From contig CM076147.1 in NCBI GenBank assembly GCA_038025085.1, positions 30,766,266-30,830,265 of the forward strand: DNA of 64,000 nucleotides. Direction: 5' to 3'. The notes beneath the pieces were generated by a model, which did not search any database, was not told the origin of the DNA, and saw only the letters and a program-made list of their open reading frames with translations. The position numbers were made by a program, and so were the translations under genes. The DNA comes from Tetragonia tetragonoides. Its lineage: Eukaryota > Streptophyta > Magnoliopsida > Caryophyllales > Aizoaceae. Below, piece after piece: positions 12,206 through 24,697 of the stretch; within the stretch, counting starts at the first letter, position 1, and each line of letters begins with the position of its first letter.

Positions 12206-12449
12206 GGGCTTGTTCTCCTCAACTTTTCCCTGAAGTATTCAGTAAGATTCAGTTCAGTTCATCAAAAAATGTTCATTTTATAAAAATTCAGTAGAGTTCG
12301 GGAACCAAAGAACAAATTTACCCTTTGTAATTGTAGATTCAGTAAAAATAAGTTTAGTTCAGAAAAATTCAGTTCAGTTCAGTAAATTTTGGTTCAGTTC
12401 AGTATTGTGCAGATAAGTTCAGTAAAAAGAAGGTGAAGAGAATATGCCC
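12206..12449. mobile_element. PIF/Harbinger-like MITE, 244 bp, TSD TAA
   Basis: Starts GGGCTTGTTCTCCTCAAC and ends GGTGAAGAGAATATGCCC, an imperfect inverted repeat. TAA lies on both sides (12203-12205 and 12450-12452). The interior is rich in TTCAGTTCAGTTC words, shared with the elements at 25195 and 27068. Confidence 0.8.
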
Positions 12450-13103
12450 TAAATGTTGTTTCATCTGTCATTAAAACTAAACCTATTTTATTAGTAAAAT
12501 TGACAAATTCCTATTAAAAATGATTAAAAAATGAACATATAGCTAGCTTATCGTTCTTGTTATTTTCACTTAATATTAAAATGTTGGTTTAGAATGGGAG
12601 AGAGTATCATGATGCTGCCGTAAAGGGTTTTTTTTTCCTCTTTTCTTTTTGAATGCATTTTTTTATTTTATTTTCTCCAAGAATGTGTTAGCAGGTTAAT
12701 TATTATAAAGAACATGACTATAGGAATATAATTTTCTAATTAATATTTAGTGAAAAAAAAATATCGTGACTATATCTTTGTCTTATGTTTTCTAATTGAA
12801 ATTTAATTTTAAAAAATATTTTATTTTAGGATTTAATGTGCTTGCTTAGGTGGTGCATCTCTAAGTGACTCGGTTAATATAACCCAATGCTGTCATTGAA
12901 AAATTTTATTGGCGTTCCCTATACTCCTGCAAAATGTCAATACATAAAATATAAGATAAATGAGTCTTGTTTTAAGGTGAATTTCGCGTTCTTTTCTTTG
13001 GTGTAAGTCGTTGTTTGAATTTTAAAGAACAATATAAAAATTATACGCCTCTTAATGTGTCAAATGATTTACTGATATAACTCTAATATTCTCTTTTTCA
13101 TAA

Positions 13104-13131
13104 CTTCTATTGTTGTTGTTGTTGTTGTTAT
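13104..13131. repeat. (TTG)n microsatellite
   Basis: Seven TTG units in AT-rich DNA. Confidence 0.8.
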
Positions 13132-13503
13132 TAACAAGAAAAAACTCATTAGCATGACTAAACGGAATTTTTTTTTTTATAAATGTGGCAAGTATAGGAA
13201 TCATGATAGTTAGTCAAAAATGCAAATGGTCATCAAGTGATTGATCGAAATATGGCTGCATATTCTATATCACTTGCTCAAGAATCTACAACGCATATAC
13301 CATATAATGCATGAGCAATAAATAATGGGAGTACTGTGTTAATTGTTAAGTTTTCCATTAGTAGATACCAAAAGATCTCCATCTTTTACTTCGTATTAGT
13401 TGCCGTTTTTCATACAATTAAAAAAGATCTCTAAGGTGATATAGCTCCAAAGAGCTCCTTTAAGTGTACGCATTCTATGCTGTTAGAAAAAGCCTCCATA
13501 TAT

Positions 13504-13529
13504 TATGATTATGATTATGATTATGATTA
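13504..13529. repeat. (ATTATG)n microsatellite
   Basis: Four tandem ATTATG hexamers. Confidence 0.85.
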
Positions 13530-15300
13530 ATTGGTGCTTCATATGCTCATGTAAAATGCCAATGCATAAGATATATGACAAGAAAAATATTTTATTGACC
13601 TAGAGGGTGGCCAGCCCACTTGAATGATGTGTCTATCTATCTCCTACTTTAATTGCTATATTTGAAAATAGAGGAGAGAGATAGATACAACAAGGTGTGG
13701 GTGGTCAAACCAGTTGGTGGATGTATCATTCTCCATATGGAAAATGGGTATTGTTTTAAAGTGCGTTTCACGCTCTTTTCATTGGTGTAAGATATTTGAA
13801 TTTTTTAAACATGAAACAAAAGTTATACTGCTCTTAATGTTTCATTTTCTTCAATGATTTACTGCCATAACCCCTAACTCTAATATTCTCTCTTTCCTAA
13901 CTTCTATTTTTGATTTATTATTGTTATTTTTTAAAAAAGGTTTGGTTAGGTGGACGCGTCCAATGATGTCAGAAAATGCCTCTAATATGCCCATGTGTTG
14001 CACGGACTGTGACTATGTAATAAAATTAATATAACTTGATTATTAAATTCATCGAAAATTAAATCGTGATTGTCATTCTTGAAAAAAGAATATTAGTAAT
14101 ATATAAATAAACATTAATATAATCCATTTAATATCATCAATGCCATATAATAATATTATTATTGTATGACTTATAGCGGGCACTTTATATCATTTAAACT
14201 CTTATCAACAGTTTTTCACTTAATTTTTAGTTATCTCACCCCCATATATTACTTGATCCAAACATGAGGTAAACATTTCAAAGTCTTTCTATACTTTTTT
14301 TTCCCTTGGTCTAAGGGAGGCATGGAGGTTATCGGTTCAAAGTCTTTCTATACTTGATGTTAGTATGTCAATGATATTATGTTAATTTTAGTACACCAAT
14401 AACTTTCTAAAGATATGATCCTTCTTTTATGCTAAAATAGTTTAAATGTGTAATATATACATAATCACTTAAGAGTTAAGCCTGACAATTGCCTTTCTTA
14501 TATCCACCTAAGCTTTAGAAAGGGTGAAATACGGTCTTGCATTGAAGCTGCGACATATTGCGGGTTGGGATATATTAGCATTAGTGAGTATATGTACACA
14601 AAGGAGGTGAAACTAATGTAAACCCGTGAGACCTTTATTTCCCATTACCGTTTTATTTAAAGCTAAAAAAAGGAAGGTATTGTATTATTCTTATACGAAA
14701 TCAGTAAGAATATTGCACCAAGCCACCAACTCCCATAGCATTAAACAATTGGAGATCTCATTATTAAAAGTTTGGCAACTAATTATATTCACCTTTATAG
14801 ATATTCACTCATTTAGATGGACACGTCCAATGCTATCAAAAAATGATTCCTTTATTGTCACCGAAAAAATGACTCCTTTATTTAGATTAGATTAAATTTC
14901 TATAACTTTTTTGTTTCGCATTGCAACTTTTTAGTTGTTTCAAACTAATTACTTGTTTAGGTGGACGCATCCTATGTTGTAAAAATACGTCTCTTTTATA
15001 TATATACGTTATTTTTTTAAATCAATAAAACATACTACAAATGAGTCTCATTTTGAAGGATATTTCGTACTCTTTCCAATGGTGTAAGAGATTTAATTTT
15101 TTTAAGCGGTGAAAGTAAAGTTATATGCTATTTAAAATCTAATAATCTACTATTTAACGATTTAGGAACGTACAACTTTAGTATATATTCTATACCAAAA
15201 CCTATATATCTATTTTTTATTTAAAACTAAAATTATATTACAATGGTTCGCTTAGGTGGACGCCTTCAATGCTATTAGAAAATGCCTCTAATATATATAT

Positions 15301-15335
15301 ACTAGTTTTAAAGCCCATGCGTTGCACGTGTTGAG
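15301..15335 (-). mobile_element. Helitron-like 3' terminus
   Basis: The minus strand reads CACGTGCAACGCATGGGC (a hairpin with mismatches), about 10 nt, then CTAG followed by T and an AT run. This is the arrangement of a Helitron 3' end inserted between A and T. No matching 5' TC end could be assigned. Confidence 0.45.
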
Positions 15336-17997
15336 TGAAATGTCTCTATATTAATATTGATTTGGTAAAATACACACACTAGTATGCCTATTTAAAAATA
15401 GAAATCATAAATAATTTCTAATTGATTATAATTATGCATGCTATATAGTGATGCTAGTTTCATGTTATCCTTAGTGATTTAGGTTGATCTCTCTTTTATT
15501 TTTCACGCCCCTCGAATCATCAAGATTTGCTAGAATAAATGAGAAAACTTGAGATCAAAGAGATGTAGGGAGAACAAAGGGTGAGAAAATGTTGAAAAAA
15601 TGGAGAAGGGATTATGTGAGGCGTTTAATAAAAAAATATATCATCATAATCCTCCTAAAATATAATTAGGGTGCTAACCAAATTGCACATCCGGAAATGA
15701 TTACTTTAAAATCGTTGTTAGATTGATGTTCAATTACTATATATCATATCGGAGGAGCCTTAAATCAATGCGATAATCTCTCAATAAATTTAGATACATG
15801 AAGCATTCAACTTTCATTAGTCTCCCGTTATATTAATGTCAACTTTTGGCCTTGTAGTCTCGCTGGTGGCAAATAGAGAGGCAAATTCATAAAAGGTGAA
15901 ATGTGAACATGAGGAGAGGCATATATCACATTCTCCACTTTTTTTTCTTTCAATATTCTAAAATATATTTCTGACTTATGTAGCTTGCTTTTAATTTTTT
16001 TGTTGAGACTAATTGCTTAGTCTCAGCAACTTAGTAATCAAACTTGCGTTATGCACGGGCTTAAAATATATTTGCTCAAATTCATTTTCAAGCCAATCTT
16101 ACATGTTTCTTATACATATTGTAAATGAATATCTTTTTAAGGTACTTTTCGATGCGAATCTGATGATTTAAAAGATTATTTTTTTAGACATGTAAAAAAG
16201 GTTATATTTGATTTTATAAATATTTGACAGAGATCTAATATAACTCCTATAAAACTCTAGAGGTCTATCACAACTCAAGCTCTATATTTCGTTTCCTAAC
16301 CTTTATTTATTTTTTGTTTAATTGCATGGTTAGATGACATTCCTATGTGGCACGATGCTCATGGGATGCACGGGCTCAAATTTATATGTTTTGTTGTTTT
16401 CGTTTTTCTTTTATTAGTAAATATCATATTTTAAAATTTATTTACTGAAATTAATATTGTAATACAATCTTACACGTTTATTGTAAACATATTATAAATG
16501 CATCTCATTTCAAAGTACTTTTCGATATGAATATGATGGTCTAAATATTATTTTTTTTCAAAGATATGTAGGATAGTTATATTCGAGTTTGAATATTAGA
16601 CAAAGATATAGTAGTTATGACGCCAATAAAACTCTAACTATTTAGCACAATTCAATTTCTCTTTTTCATTATCCGAAACTTTATTACTATGAAACTTCTT
16701 TATATTATATATTGATTGATATGTTAAAAATAGTTTTATTTGGCAATTGATTTTGGTATGCTAATTACTAAGTCACTAACGTGTGAAAATCTTCTTTTTC
16801 TTTTCTTGTTTCTATTTCTATTTATTTTTATTTTTTTGTTCAAAGTATGTGTTATGAGTATGAGTTACTTTAATTTTGTTGTTTAATATTATCTCTCATG
16901 TGGCATGCTCTTAAAAATATCGCTTATGTGGCTAAAGATATTTGCTCTTCTTTTTTTCAGCCTTAATTTTATTGTTATTATTATTTATTTTTTTACTTAT
17001 TTACGGGATCCAACATATACCTGCGATCTTACATGTTTCTTATACATATTGTATATGCATCTCATTCTAAAGTATTTTTCGATGCGAATTTGATGGTATA
17101 AAAGTTATTATTTTTTGAGATGTGTAGAAAAAGTTATATTTGATTTCAAATATTTGACAGAGTTCTAGTATAACTCTTATAAACTCTAGAAGTCTATCAC
17201 AACTCAGGAATCCTAACCAGTAGGAGTTCTAAGAGTCCTAAACGTTTTACACCAGTTAATTTTTGTCTTTATCTTGCTTAGGTGGTACGCTATTAAAATT
17301 CTCGCCTACGTGGCAGGCCTCATTACTCCCCGAAATATATATGGTTAGGTGTATTTCAGCAAATTTTCCTTAATAAAGAGGGGAGACGCTAGAGCCTAGA
17401 AGCACTTACGAGCTAGCAAAGGCTATATAAAGTCAGGTCATGTGATGGTGGACCTAAAAACTTGTCTCACAGCTTTACCTCAGAACATCAGGCCCAAATC
17501 AGAGGCCCAATATCGGAAAAACGTAAGCAGATCTACATTGTTAAACGGCCCCATAATCATGGCCCATGGCTCGTTGCATGAGAAATTTGTCAATTTCTAA
17601 CAACTAGAGGCTATGGGCCTATGGCATTACACAAGGGCTGGGGTTTTCAAGGGAGAAATTATTGTGTACTCTAGGAGCACGGTTCCCTTTTCTTATAAAT
17701 TAGAAAATTATCAATTTGAATTTAGAATGGGGTCTATTTACTTTGTGAGAGGAGGGAGCAATACTCCTAGACTATACAAAAATTTCTCTCTTCAAGGGGA
17801 GACAGATTAAATCCCCATGCAACTTCTCTTGGAGCATGGAGCCAAGGACAAGTGATAAAGATATGCTCAATTTGATTAGAGCTATGTTTGACACGAACAA
17901 CTAGCTTTTCAATAAAAGCTATAGCTTGAAACTTGCAGCTAGTGGTATTTACTCTCTGTTACCAAACAGTCTGTCATTAGATTTTGAGTCTGCAGCT

Positions 17998-18089
<92 letters not shown>

Positions 18090-18090
18090 G
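17998..18090. repeat. (ACA)n microsatellite
   Basis: About 30 ACA units with one TCA and one ACG variant. It creates a spurious poly-Thr open frame. Confidence 0.97.
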
Positions 18091-18195
18091 ACCCAGTATA
18101 AATCTCACCTAGGACGGGGTCTGGGGATGTCCACATGTACGCATCCCTACCCCTAACTAGTCGCCTAGTAGAGAGACTGTTTCCGAAAGATCCAC
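18091..18195 (+). mobile_element. SINE-derived 3' module
   Basis: After the ACA tract comes CCCAGTATAAATCTCACCTA, then GGGGTCTGGGGATG, GTACGCATCCCTACCCCTA and AGAGAGACTGTTTCCGA. The last three words recur in the same order in the SINE-like repeat at 50930-51145, which also has tRNA-like boxes upstream. I infer that both derive from one SINE family, and only the 3' part remains here. Confidence 0.5.
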
Positions 18196-18399
18196 AAAAG
18201 TCTGCAGCTACAGCTACAGCTACATCTAATTTTGTGAAAGCTATCCCTGCAAGCTTTCACCTGCAGCTATAGCTACAACTGGTTTATTAACATTTTGTAT
18301 CACTTTCTAGCAGTTTTCTACTAATTTATTTCCTTTAATAACACTTAACAGCTAAAGCTACAGCTAATTTTGCCAAACATAGCTTAGAAGTATCGTCTC

Positions 18400-18967
18400 A
18401 CAACCATTTTAATCTCATTAGTAATACAATCTCCTCTAAAACCAATAAAACGACATGTCATATAGAATAGATGATAACGTACACGAAGCTTGCTACCCTT
18501 CCTAATATCCACTTGAAAGAGAGATCACTCTGTCAGCTCACATGTACAAAACCTAAATATAAATATGCCAAATGTAATTTTGAAATTTCACTAAGAATTA
18601 GTACAAGTACTACTGGTTTTGTAACAATAAATGAATTTGGAACTAATAAATTGTGGCTAGATCGCATAATTTTGGAGAAACTGATATGTGCTATTTTTGT
18701 CCCAGATAATGGCGGATCTAGGATTATATAACTGGATATGCACAACTAATATAAATGATAACATAAAAAAGTGAAGCGTAACTCTTAATTAAAATTATTT
18801 CAATCTAATTTCAACTAATTCAAGTTCATTAAAAAGAATTAAGTTATAAACATATGTCAAAATTTTTAAATTTATGTTGCACCTATTTCCACTGAAAAAA
18901 CAATGGCTTGTTTGGGAACTTTTGTGAGTAGCCTTACTTGGCGAGTTGGGACTTGGGACCACAACTT

Positions 18968-19002
<35 letters not shown>

Positions 19003-20150
19003 ATAAATTAATAACAGACTCAGTACTACAATTTCTTTTTTTTTGAGGACCAAACAACTTACTCAGTACTACAATTTCTAGTAAAGCAGCATGTTCTTTA
19101 TGTTGGTTCCATTCGTGGGCCATTTGCAATTGGCCCGCGCGTTATAGACTGGCTTGCTCATTATCATCAACAAACTGAAGCTTATTTTTTCTGTGGGCCG
19201 GATATGCACGTGCATAGGTACTATGCAACGTGCATCCGCCACTGGTACTCCCAGAGCCCCAAAGGACACAACTTTACTAGTGTTTTGCAAACTATATATC
19301 TCGAATGGTTGGACCTTAGTTCATCTACTACAACTTTTTAGTTTTATTTTAAGAAAGCCAAGAGGGTGTAAGAGAATTCCATCACGCCAGTCGCCAATGC
19401 TTTGAAGGATAAGAGCAAATAAAGGGTGTCCCTACAACTGATGTTATTAAACGGCAGACGAAATTAATCTTCAACGAACTTACAAAACACTGTCTACTTC
19501 TATCTTATGTCACATACTCACATGTCAGTATATTTATAAGTTAAGACATTTATCATTAGATAACTTTGCATAAAATAATTCAAATTATTGTTCAAAGCTT
19601 AAAAATAATCTCAACTATCAAATATGTGCCTAATGATTCCAACTATTTGATAACAGTTTGCATCTTAGGACACTGGTCTATTAACTTTTGGTCACAAACT
19701 CACAACAAACCTAGGAACGTATTTTGGTCACTCTCAGTTTGAACAGATCGTAAGGCCAAATTGAACCAATTATTAATTAATTTATTGGATTCTCATTAAA
19801 CGAAAGGCCGTCAATGACTAAATCCAGGCCAGTCACAGTTAGATGAATGATGTTGACCTAAAAATACTCAAGTGGTGTTGATTATTCAACCATAAAACTA
19901 GGAAATAACTCATGCTATGCACTGACTTTCCGTTTTTCACAATATGTTTAATATTAACATATAAAATTTTGAAGTTTTTTAAATTATAAAAAAGTACTCA
20001 GAATATTCAGTATACATAGAATAATAAATATAATGATTGGCCAAAAGTTTACGTGTCATATTACTTATTATTGTCCTTTTAAAAACAAATATTTATAAAT
20101 TGTCACCTAACTTGCAATTGTACTAAAAAATACTGTATAACTTAACAAAT
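18400..20150. other. intergenic, no gene seen
   Basis: AT-rich, with a GA microsatellite at 18970-19000 and a short less AT-rich stretch (19090-19270) containing palindromic ATGCACGTGCAT (19203-19214). No ORF with a recognisable domain. Confidence 0.4.
18970..19000. repeat. (GA)n microsatellite
   Basis: About 15 GA units. Confidence 0.95.
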
Positions 20151-20154
20151 TGCA

Positions 20155-21180
20155 CTACAAATGTGAGACTTGTCATTTTATTTTCGCTTATCCGTGCAAA
20201 ATTTAGTCACATATCTAACCTATATTTATAGTTTATACCCTCAAATATAAAACTTAACTAAAATTTGACCACTGTCATATTAACGATGATTATCCCCACA
20301 AATAATAGTACATTTTCAAGTAACATACGGTTATACCAACTAATATAATTTTTGTCATTAAACAATTATCAGTTTGATCAAACCGTCCATTAATGTGTAT
20401 TTCACTAATTCGAATTTAGAATTAGAAGACTAACTTAACCTCAAAAAAAAAAAAAAAAACGACTAACTTCCTTTCAATCTAATGGAAAAACAATTGCGAC
20501 AACTCACCATCTATGAAAATGAAAAATAGTAGGTAAGTCCTCAAAATATGACTCTTGTACGTTACCTGCGCTTATACCCACAATTGCATAAAACTTATTA
20601 TATATATTATGTGCATCTATATATTCCCCAAATATTCATCATCTATACTCAATTAAAGTTTTTATAATTTTGATAACGTTAAAACTGGACATCAATGTCA
20701 TTTTAGATTTATCAAATTATGACATATGTACGTCACATGCGCTTTTACCCACAAGTATATAACATTTTTTTATATAGCGTGTGAAATATTCATCCTATAC
20801 CGAATTGAATTGATTAGAAATTTTTATTATTTTTGAATAGCAAGTAGAATTTTTTATAGACAACTAATTGTCAAGTCAATCATCCTTAATTCCTTACAAT
20901 ACCTGAATAGTCATACGTCATAATTGACAACGTTAATGCGAAAGATTAATGTTATATTAGGTTGTATTAATGTAATTTCAATATTAAATAAGAAAAAGAA
21001 ATATGAATAGGTTATAACAGTTATTATATGATATTTATTTTTGACAATTTATTACTCACCATAATTAAAACCAAAAAAATATTAACCAATCAAGGTGTGA
21101 CACTTGTCACATTACCAGCGATCTTACCCATATATATATATATATATATACTAGTTACATTCCCGTGCGATGCACAGTTT
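20155..21180 (-). repeat. diverged tandem repeats ending in a Helitron-like 3' terminus
   Basis: A block with GTACGTTACCTGCGCTTATA-CCC or variants recurs at about 20165, 20558, 20728 and 21100, each followed by an AT-rich tail. At 21153-21180 the minus strand reads CTGTGCATCGCACGGG (an imperfect hairpin), about 9 nt, then CTAG and T within an AT run, as for a Helitron 3' end. No Rep/helicase coding is visible. Confidence 0.4.
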
Positions 21181-21224
21181 GTGTTATAATATTAAATAAA
21201 ATATTTTGATATGTACAATTTTTT

Positions 21225-21678
21225 ATAACCCGAATATCCGATCTGAAATTATCCGAAAAAATGGATATCCGTACCGAAAAGCAGATATCCAAAATTTCGG
21301 ATGTGGATTCGGATATCACTTTTAAAAATTTGGATATCTGGAATATCCGATAAATCGTCATTTTCGATAATTTTCGGATATTTTGGATACGGATATCCAA
21401 AATATCTGAAACTATCCGAAAAATATCCAAATTTCTTAGATGTTATGGATATTTTTCGAATAATTTCGGATTTGGATATCCGAAACACTCAAAAATATCC
21501 GAAATATTCAAAACATGACCAAATTAAGTCAACAAAAAAGGAAAACAATAAGTTTTTGGGATATCGGATATCCGACTATCCGTATTCGAAGTATCCGAAT
21601 CCTAAATTTCGGATACGGATTCGGATATCATAATTCACTATCCAAAATTTCGGATATATCCGGTTATGAACAGCCCTA
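21225..21678. mobile_element. hAT-like element remnant with GGATATCCGAA repeats
   Basis: More than 20 copies of GGATATCCGAAA-like words in both orientations. The right end GAACAGCCCTA matches the end style of the complete family member at 60492-61421 (GAACAACCCTA). The left terminus (expected TAGGGCTGTT) is not present, so the copy is truncated there. The short ORFs here, rich in Ile, Arg, Tyr and Pro, are by-products of the repeat. Confidence 0.6.
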
Positions 21679-21800
21679 GGTGGGACTGCTAGTCAAGGGG
21701 TTTAAAGATGCTTCATGCCTAGGGCGAGATTCAAATCCTCAACAATTCGACATTGATTAAGGTGTGAATGAACACTTACCACTCAACCGCACCCCCTTGG
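21679..21800 (-). mobile_element. SINE fragment, minus strand
   Basis: The minus strand carries GGTTGAGTGGTAAG (box A-like) and, about 50 nt on, GAGGATTTGAATCTCGCCC (box B-like), typical of a tRNA-derived plant SINE head. The fragment directly abuts the right end of the hAT-like remnant. Confidence 0.5.
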
Positions 21801-21931
21801 TTTGTAAACATGATTTGTTTAGTTTTAGGACAAATGTTCTAAGATGAACCCATGGTTCATACCAAATATATATTTTCATTTAATGATACTATATATTGTT
21901 AAACAAAATTCAGTAGGAAAAAAAAAAAAAA

Positions 21932-22433
21932 AAAGTTCAATAAAATTCCACAACGTTAAACAAATATGTATCCAAACTAGTTATCAAAATTACTTGAACC
22001 AATAAAATTCAACAAAAATAAAAAAAAAAAATTCAACAAAATTCAGAACAATAAACAAACTTCAACAAAGTACCACAAAAATTAACAAAATTCGGTAGAT
22101 TAAACAAAATTCATCAAAGTTCAACAAATTTCCAACAAAAAAATATTCAACAATAAATATAAACAAAATTCAATTGGGAAGAACAACCCTAAAAAAACAG
22201 AGACTATTGCCCATATTCTTGTAAGTATGATTAAGCGATCTAAAGTACAAATTTATGCTTGCTTCACAGTATGTCATTTGAGGATTCTGCACTCATCTCA
22301 TGTTATCTGAGAAACCATCATTATTCAAAGAGATAATTTTTATTTCATCATAATATTTTTGACCAAAGATCTAAGGAGAAATTTGAAACAACATAAAAGA
22401 ATAAGGAATTTGTTTTGCATCCTTTATATTGGA
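21932..22433. repeat. about 500-bp tandem duplication, copy 1
   Basis: Begins AAGTTCAATAAAATTCCAC and ends TGCATCCTTTATATTGG. Copy 2 follows immediately with about 95% identity by eye. Non-coding; rich in ATTCAACAAAATTC words. Confidence 0.8.
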
Positions 22434-23988
22434 AAGTTCAATAAAACTCCACAAAGTTAAACAAATATGCATTCAAACTAAGTTATCAAAATTACTTGAA
22501 CCAATAAAATTTAACAAAAATAAAAAAAAAGTTCAACAAAATTCAGAATAATAAACAAACTTCAACAAAGTTCCACAAAAATTAACAAAATTCGGTAGAT
22601 TAAACAAAATTCATCGAAGTTCAACAAAATTCCAACAAAAAAAATATTCAACAATAAATATAAATAAAATTTAGTTGGGAAGAACAACCCTAAAAAAACA
22701 GAGACTATTGCTCATATTCTTGTAAGTATGATTAAGCGATCTAATGTACAAATTTATGCTTGCTTCACAGTATGTCATTTGAGAATTCTGCACTCATCCT
22801 CATGTTATCTGAGAAATCATCATTATTCAAAGAGATAATTTTTATTTCATCCGAATATTTTTGACCAAAGATCTAAGGAGAAATTTGAAACAACTTTAAT
22901 GGGTGGTGCTAAATATCGCACCCTTTTTTAAACAATACGGCACCCTTGATATATAAAATTACCTAAAAACCCCCCTCCTCACAAATTTAAAACAAAACTC
23001 ACCCATCCAATATGGATGTACAGGATTGCAAGAATGCTTTTCTCTTTCCTGAATAAATTCACCCCATTCCTCTCTGTGTATATGCACCAGCCCCAAATAG
23101 CCATAGGAGCACCTATGACAGAGCTCCGAAAGATAGCTTGAAAGAAGCTCAAGCAATTATACAACACGTACTTCACCAGCGACATAGTTCGGCAAGCAAG
23201 GTCACCAATCTTAGAACTCGAGTGAGTACATGGAAGTTTTCAGCAACACAAATTCCCCCAAAACTACTAAAATTAACTCAACCAACAGGACCTTCTGCTC
23301 CAGAACTGCAGTGAATAAGTCTCTTTAAGTCCCTCACTGTCAATTACAGTACTCAAAAAGAAACACAATTGAAGGAATAGTAGCCAGAAATTTGATGAAA
23401 TTGCTTGAATTGATTTCGAAATTGTGCGAAATTATTTCTGTTATTATGTAACGGGAACTTGTTATCTGATTCTGACAATGTTTAATTGACAACCCAATCT
23501 GACAAATTGATATACTGCTTGCCTTGTGGCATCCAGAGAAAGAAGGCGACCACAATTGTAGTTTTATTACACCTGCGCCCACATTAGGCGTAGGTGTATA
23601 GGTTATCTGCCTAACTTAGGCGCAGGAATATAATACTCACGCCTGTTTGAGGCGCAAGTGTGCATCTTCTTCTTTTTTTCTTTTTTTTTTTTGGTAATTT
23701 TACCGAAAATTATTCATATGGGCATGCGAACTATGATAATACACTATTAAAATTTAGAACATACATCAAAAGAGTTTGTCGTGATTTGATCTATCACTAA
23801 CCATGTGTGAGACAAAAGAGTGTTGTGTTGTCAACATAGTGAGGAAGGAGGAGGATGGAATGGAGTCAAGTTAAAAGAAGGGCGTTATAGTCATATTTTA
23901 CAAGAGGGTGCGGTATAGTTTAAGTTGAGGTGCGGTATTAATGCGAACGGTAAAAGAATAAGGAATTTGTTTTGCATCCTTTATATTG
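22434..23988. repeat. tandem duplication, copy 2, split by an insertion
   Basis: Matches copy 1 from 22434 to about 22894, then resumes at about 23951 (TAAAAGAATAAGGAATTTG) to TTATATTGG at 23988. About 1.05 kb of foreign sequence lies between. Copy 1 gives the empty site, so the insertion is secondary to the duplication. Confidence 0.8.
22897..23950. mobile_element. TIR insertion, about 1.05 kb, with possible captured DNA
   Basis: The left end contains GGTGCTAAATATCGCACC and the right end GGTGCGGTATTAATGCG. They are inverted relatives around a TAWTAYCGCACC core, and further GCGGTAT/ATACGGCACC words lie inside each end. The interior 22975-23330 is less AT-rich than its flanks and has an open minus-strand frame that I do not recognise. 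The segment 23570-23665 holds three GCGCC/GGCGYAGG words in alternating orientation. No transposase. No clean target duplication was found. Confidence 0.55.
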
Positions 23989-24135
23989 GCCATGACTTTT
24001 CCTAAAGTATATAAGAATAATAATTCTAAACAAATCCTAGTGACTGAGGCCTACCTTATCATAAACAGGGCCCCAATTGATCTTTTTTGTCAAAAGTAGT
24101 TAAAAGACATGTTTTCTTCCACCATAATTTGTACA

Positions 24136-24278
24136 ACATGTCTTGTGTGGACTTAGTCTATCGTGGATCAAATAATTTTGAGAGGTGACTTTAGCTAAAG
24201 TAGAGAGTGGCTCCAGATAAAATAGGGGGATCAGAGTAGCTACAGATGAGTAATTTTGATGGACTAAGTTTGCACAAG
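24136..24278. mobile_element. small TIR MITE (GTGTGGACTTAGTC family)
   Basis: The left end CTTGTGTGGACTTAGTCTAT pairs with the right end (reverse complement CTTGTGCAAACTTAGTCCAT). The same terminal words bound the larger element at 53098-53740. Non-coding. Confidence 0.6.
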
Positions 24279-24697
24279 TTTTTGTATAATTTGTATCAGC
24301 TCAGGAATAGCAATTAATTAAGGCCGGGCTTCGCCTTCTTGTTATCAATCACTCTCATCATAATTTATCACCCATACAAATAATTTGAGCGAGTACGCAA
24401 ACTAATGCACACCTTACATTATTCTCTGACTTCTTTTTCATATCCAATCAACTTATTGACTAGTTGAACAATCCCATGCATTTTCCCTAAACCAAAACAT
24501 TAGTTATGAATCTTAAGGTCTTTGCCTTTTCTTTACGTTGTTTCCGCAATGTTTTGATGATTTGCTTTACACAAAGGGTACAAATCCATTGTAAATCAAT
24601 TTGTTCTATTTTATAAGATCAATTACGTTTCATGTATTTTATTTATTTTCGTTAAGTTCTATGCCAATTAAACTGTTGAAAAAAACACAATCTTATA

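Larger units (their letters stand above)
11640..17350. repeat. cluster of diverged repeat blocks with Helitron-like 3' ends
   Basis: The same ordered modules recur across the region. Module A resembles GGTGGACGCATCC followed by TCAGAAAATGCCTCT (11688, 13951, 14817, 14962, 15254; weaker at 12840 and 17281). Module B resembles ATTTTAAAGT-RCTTTTCG (12961, 13744, 15042, 16129, 16499, 17058). Module C contains GCGTTGCACGGGC or variants (11745, 13995, 15320, 16045, 16365). In minus-strand reading, module C is a GTGCAACGCA hairpin followed by CTAG and T, the signature of a Helitron 3' end. No Rep/helicase ORF is present. These are best seen as nested or tandem non-autonomous Helitron-like remnants. 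Confidence 0.5.
17880..18384. mobile_element. TIR element carrying (ACA)n and a SINE-like module
   Basis: The left end AGCTATGTTTGACA and the right end (reverse complement AGCTATGTTTGGCA) differ at one of 14 bases. TAG flanks both ends (17877-17879 and 18385-18387). GCTATAGCT/AGCTACAGCT words fill both arms. The interior holds the ACA microsatellite and the conserved module at 18091-18195. A related but incomplete left end occurs at 40913. Confidence 0.6.

Noticed and set aside
17926..18156. Open frame with about 30 Thr residues
   Set aside because: A translation of the ACA microsatellite with no other protein-like content.
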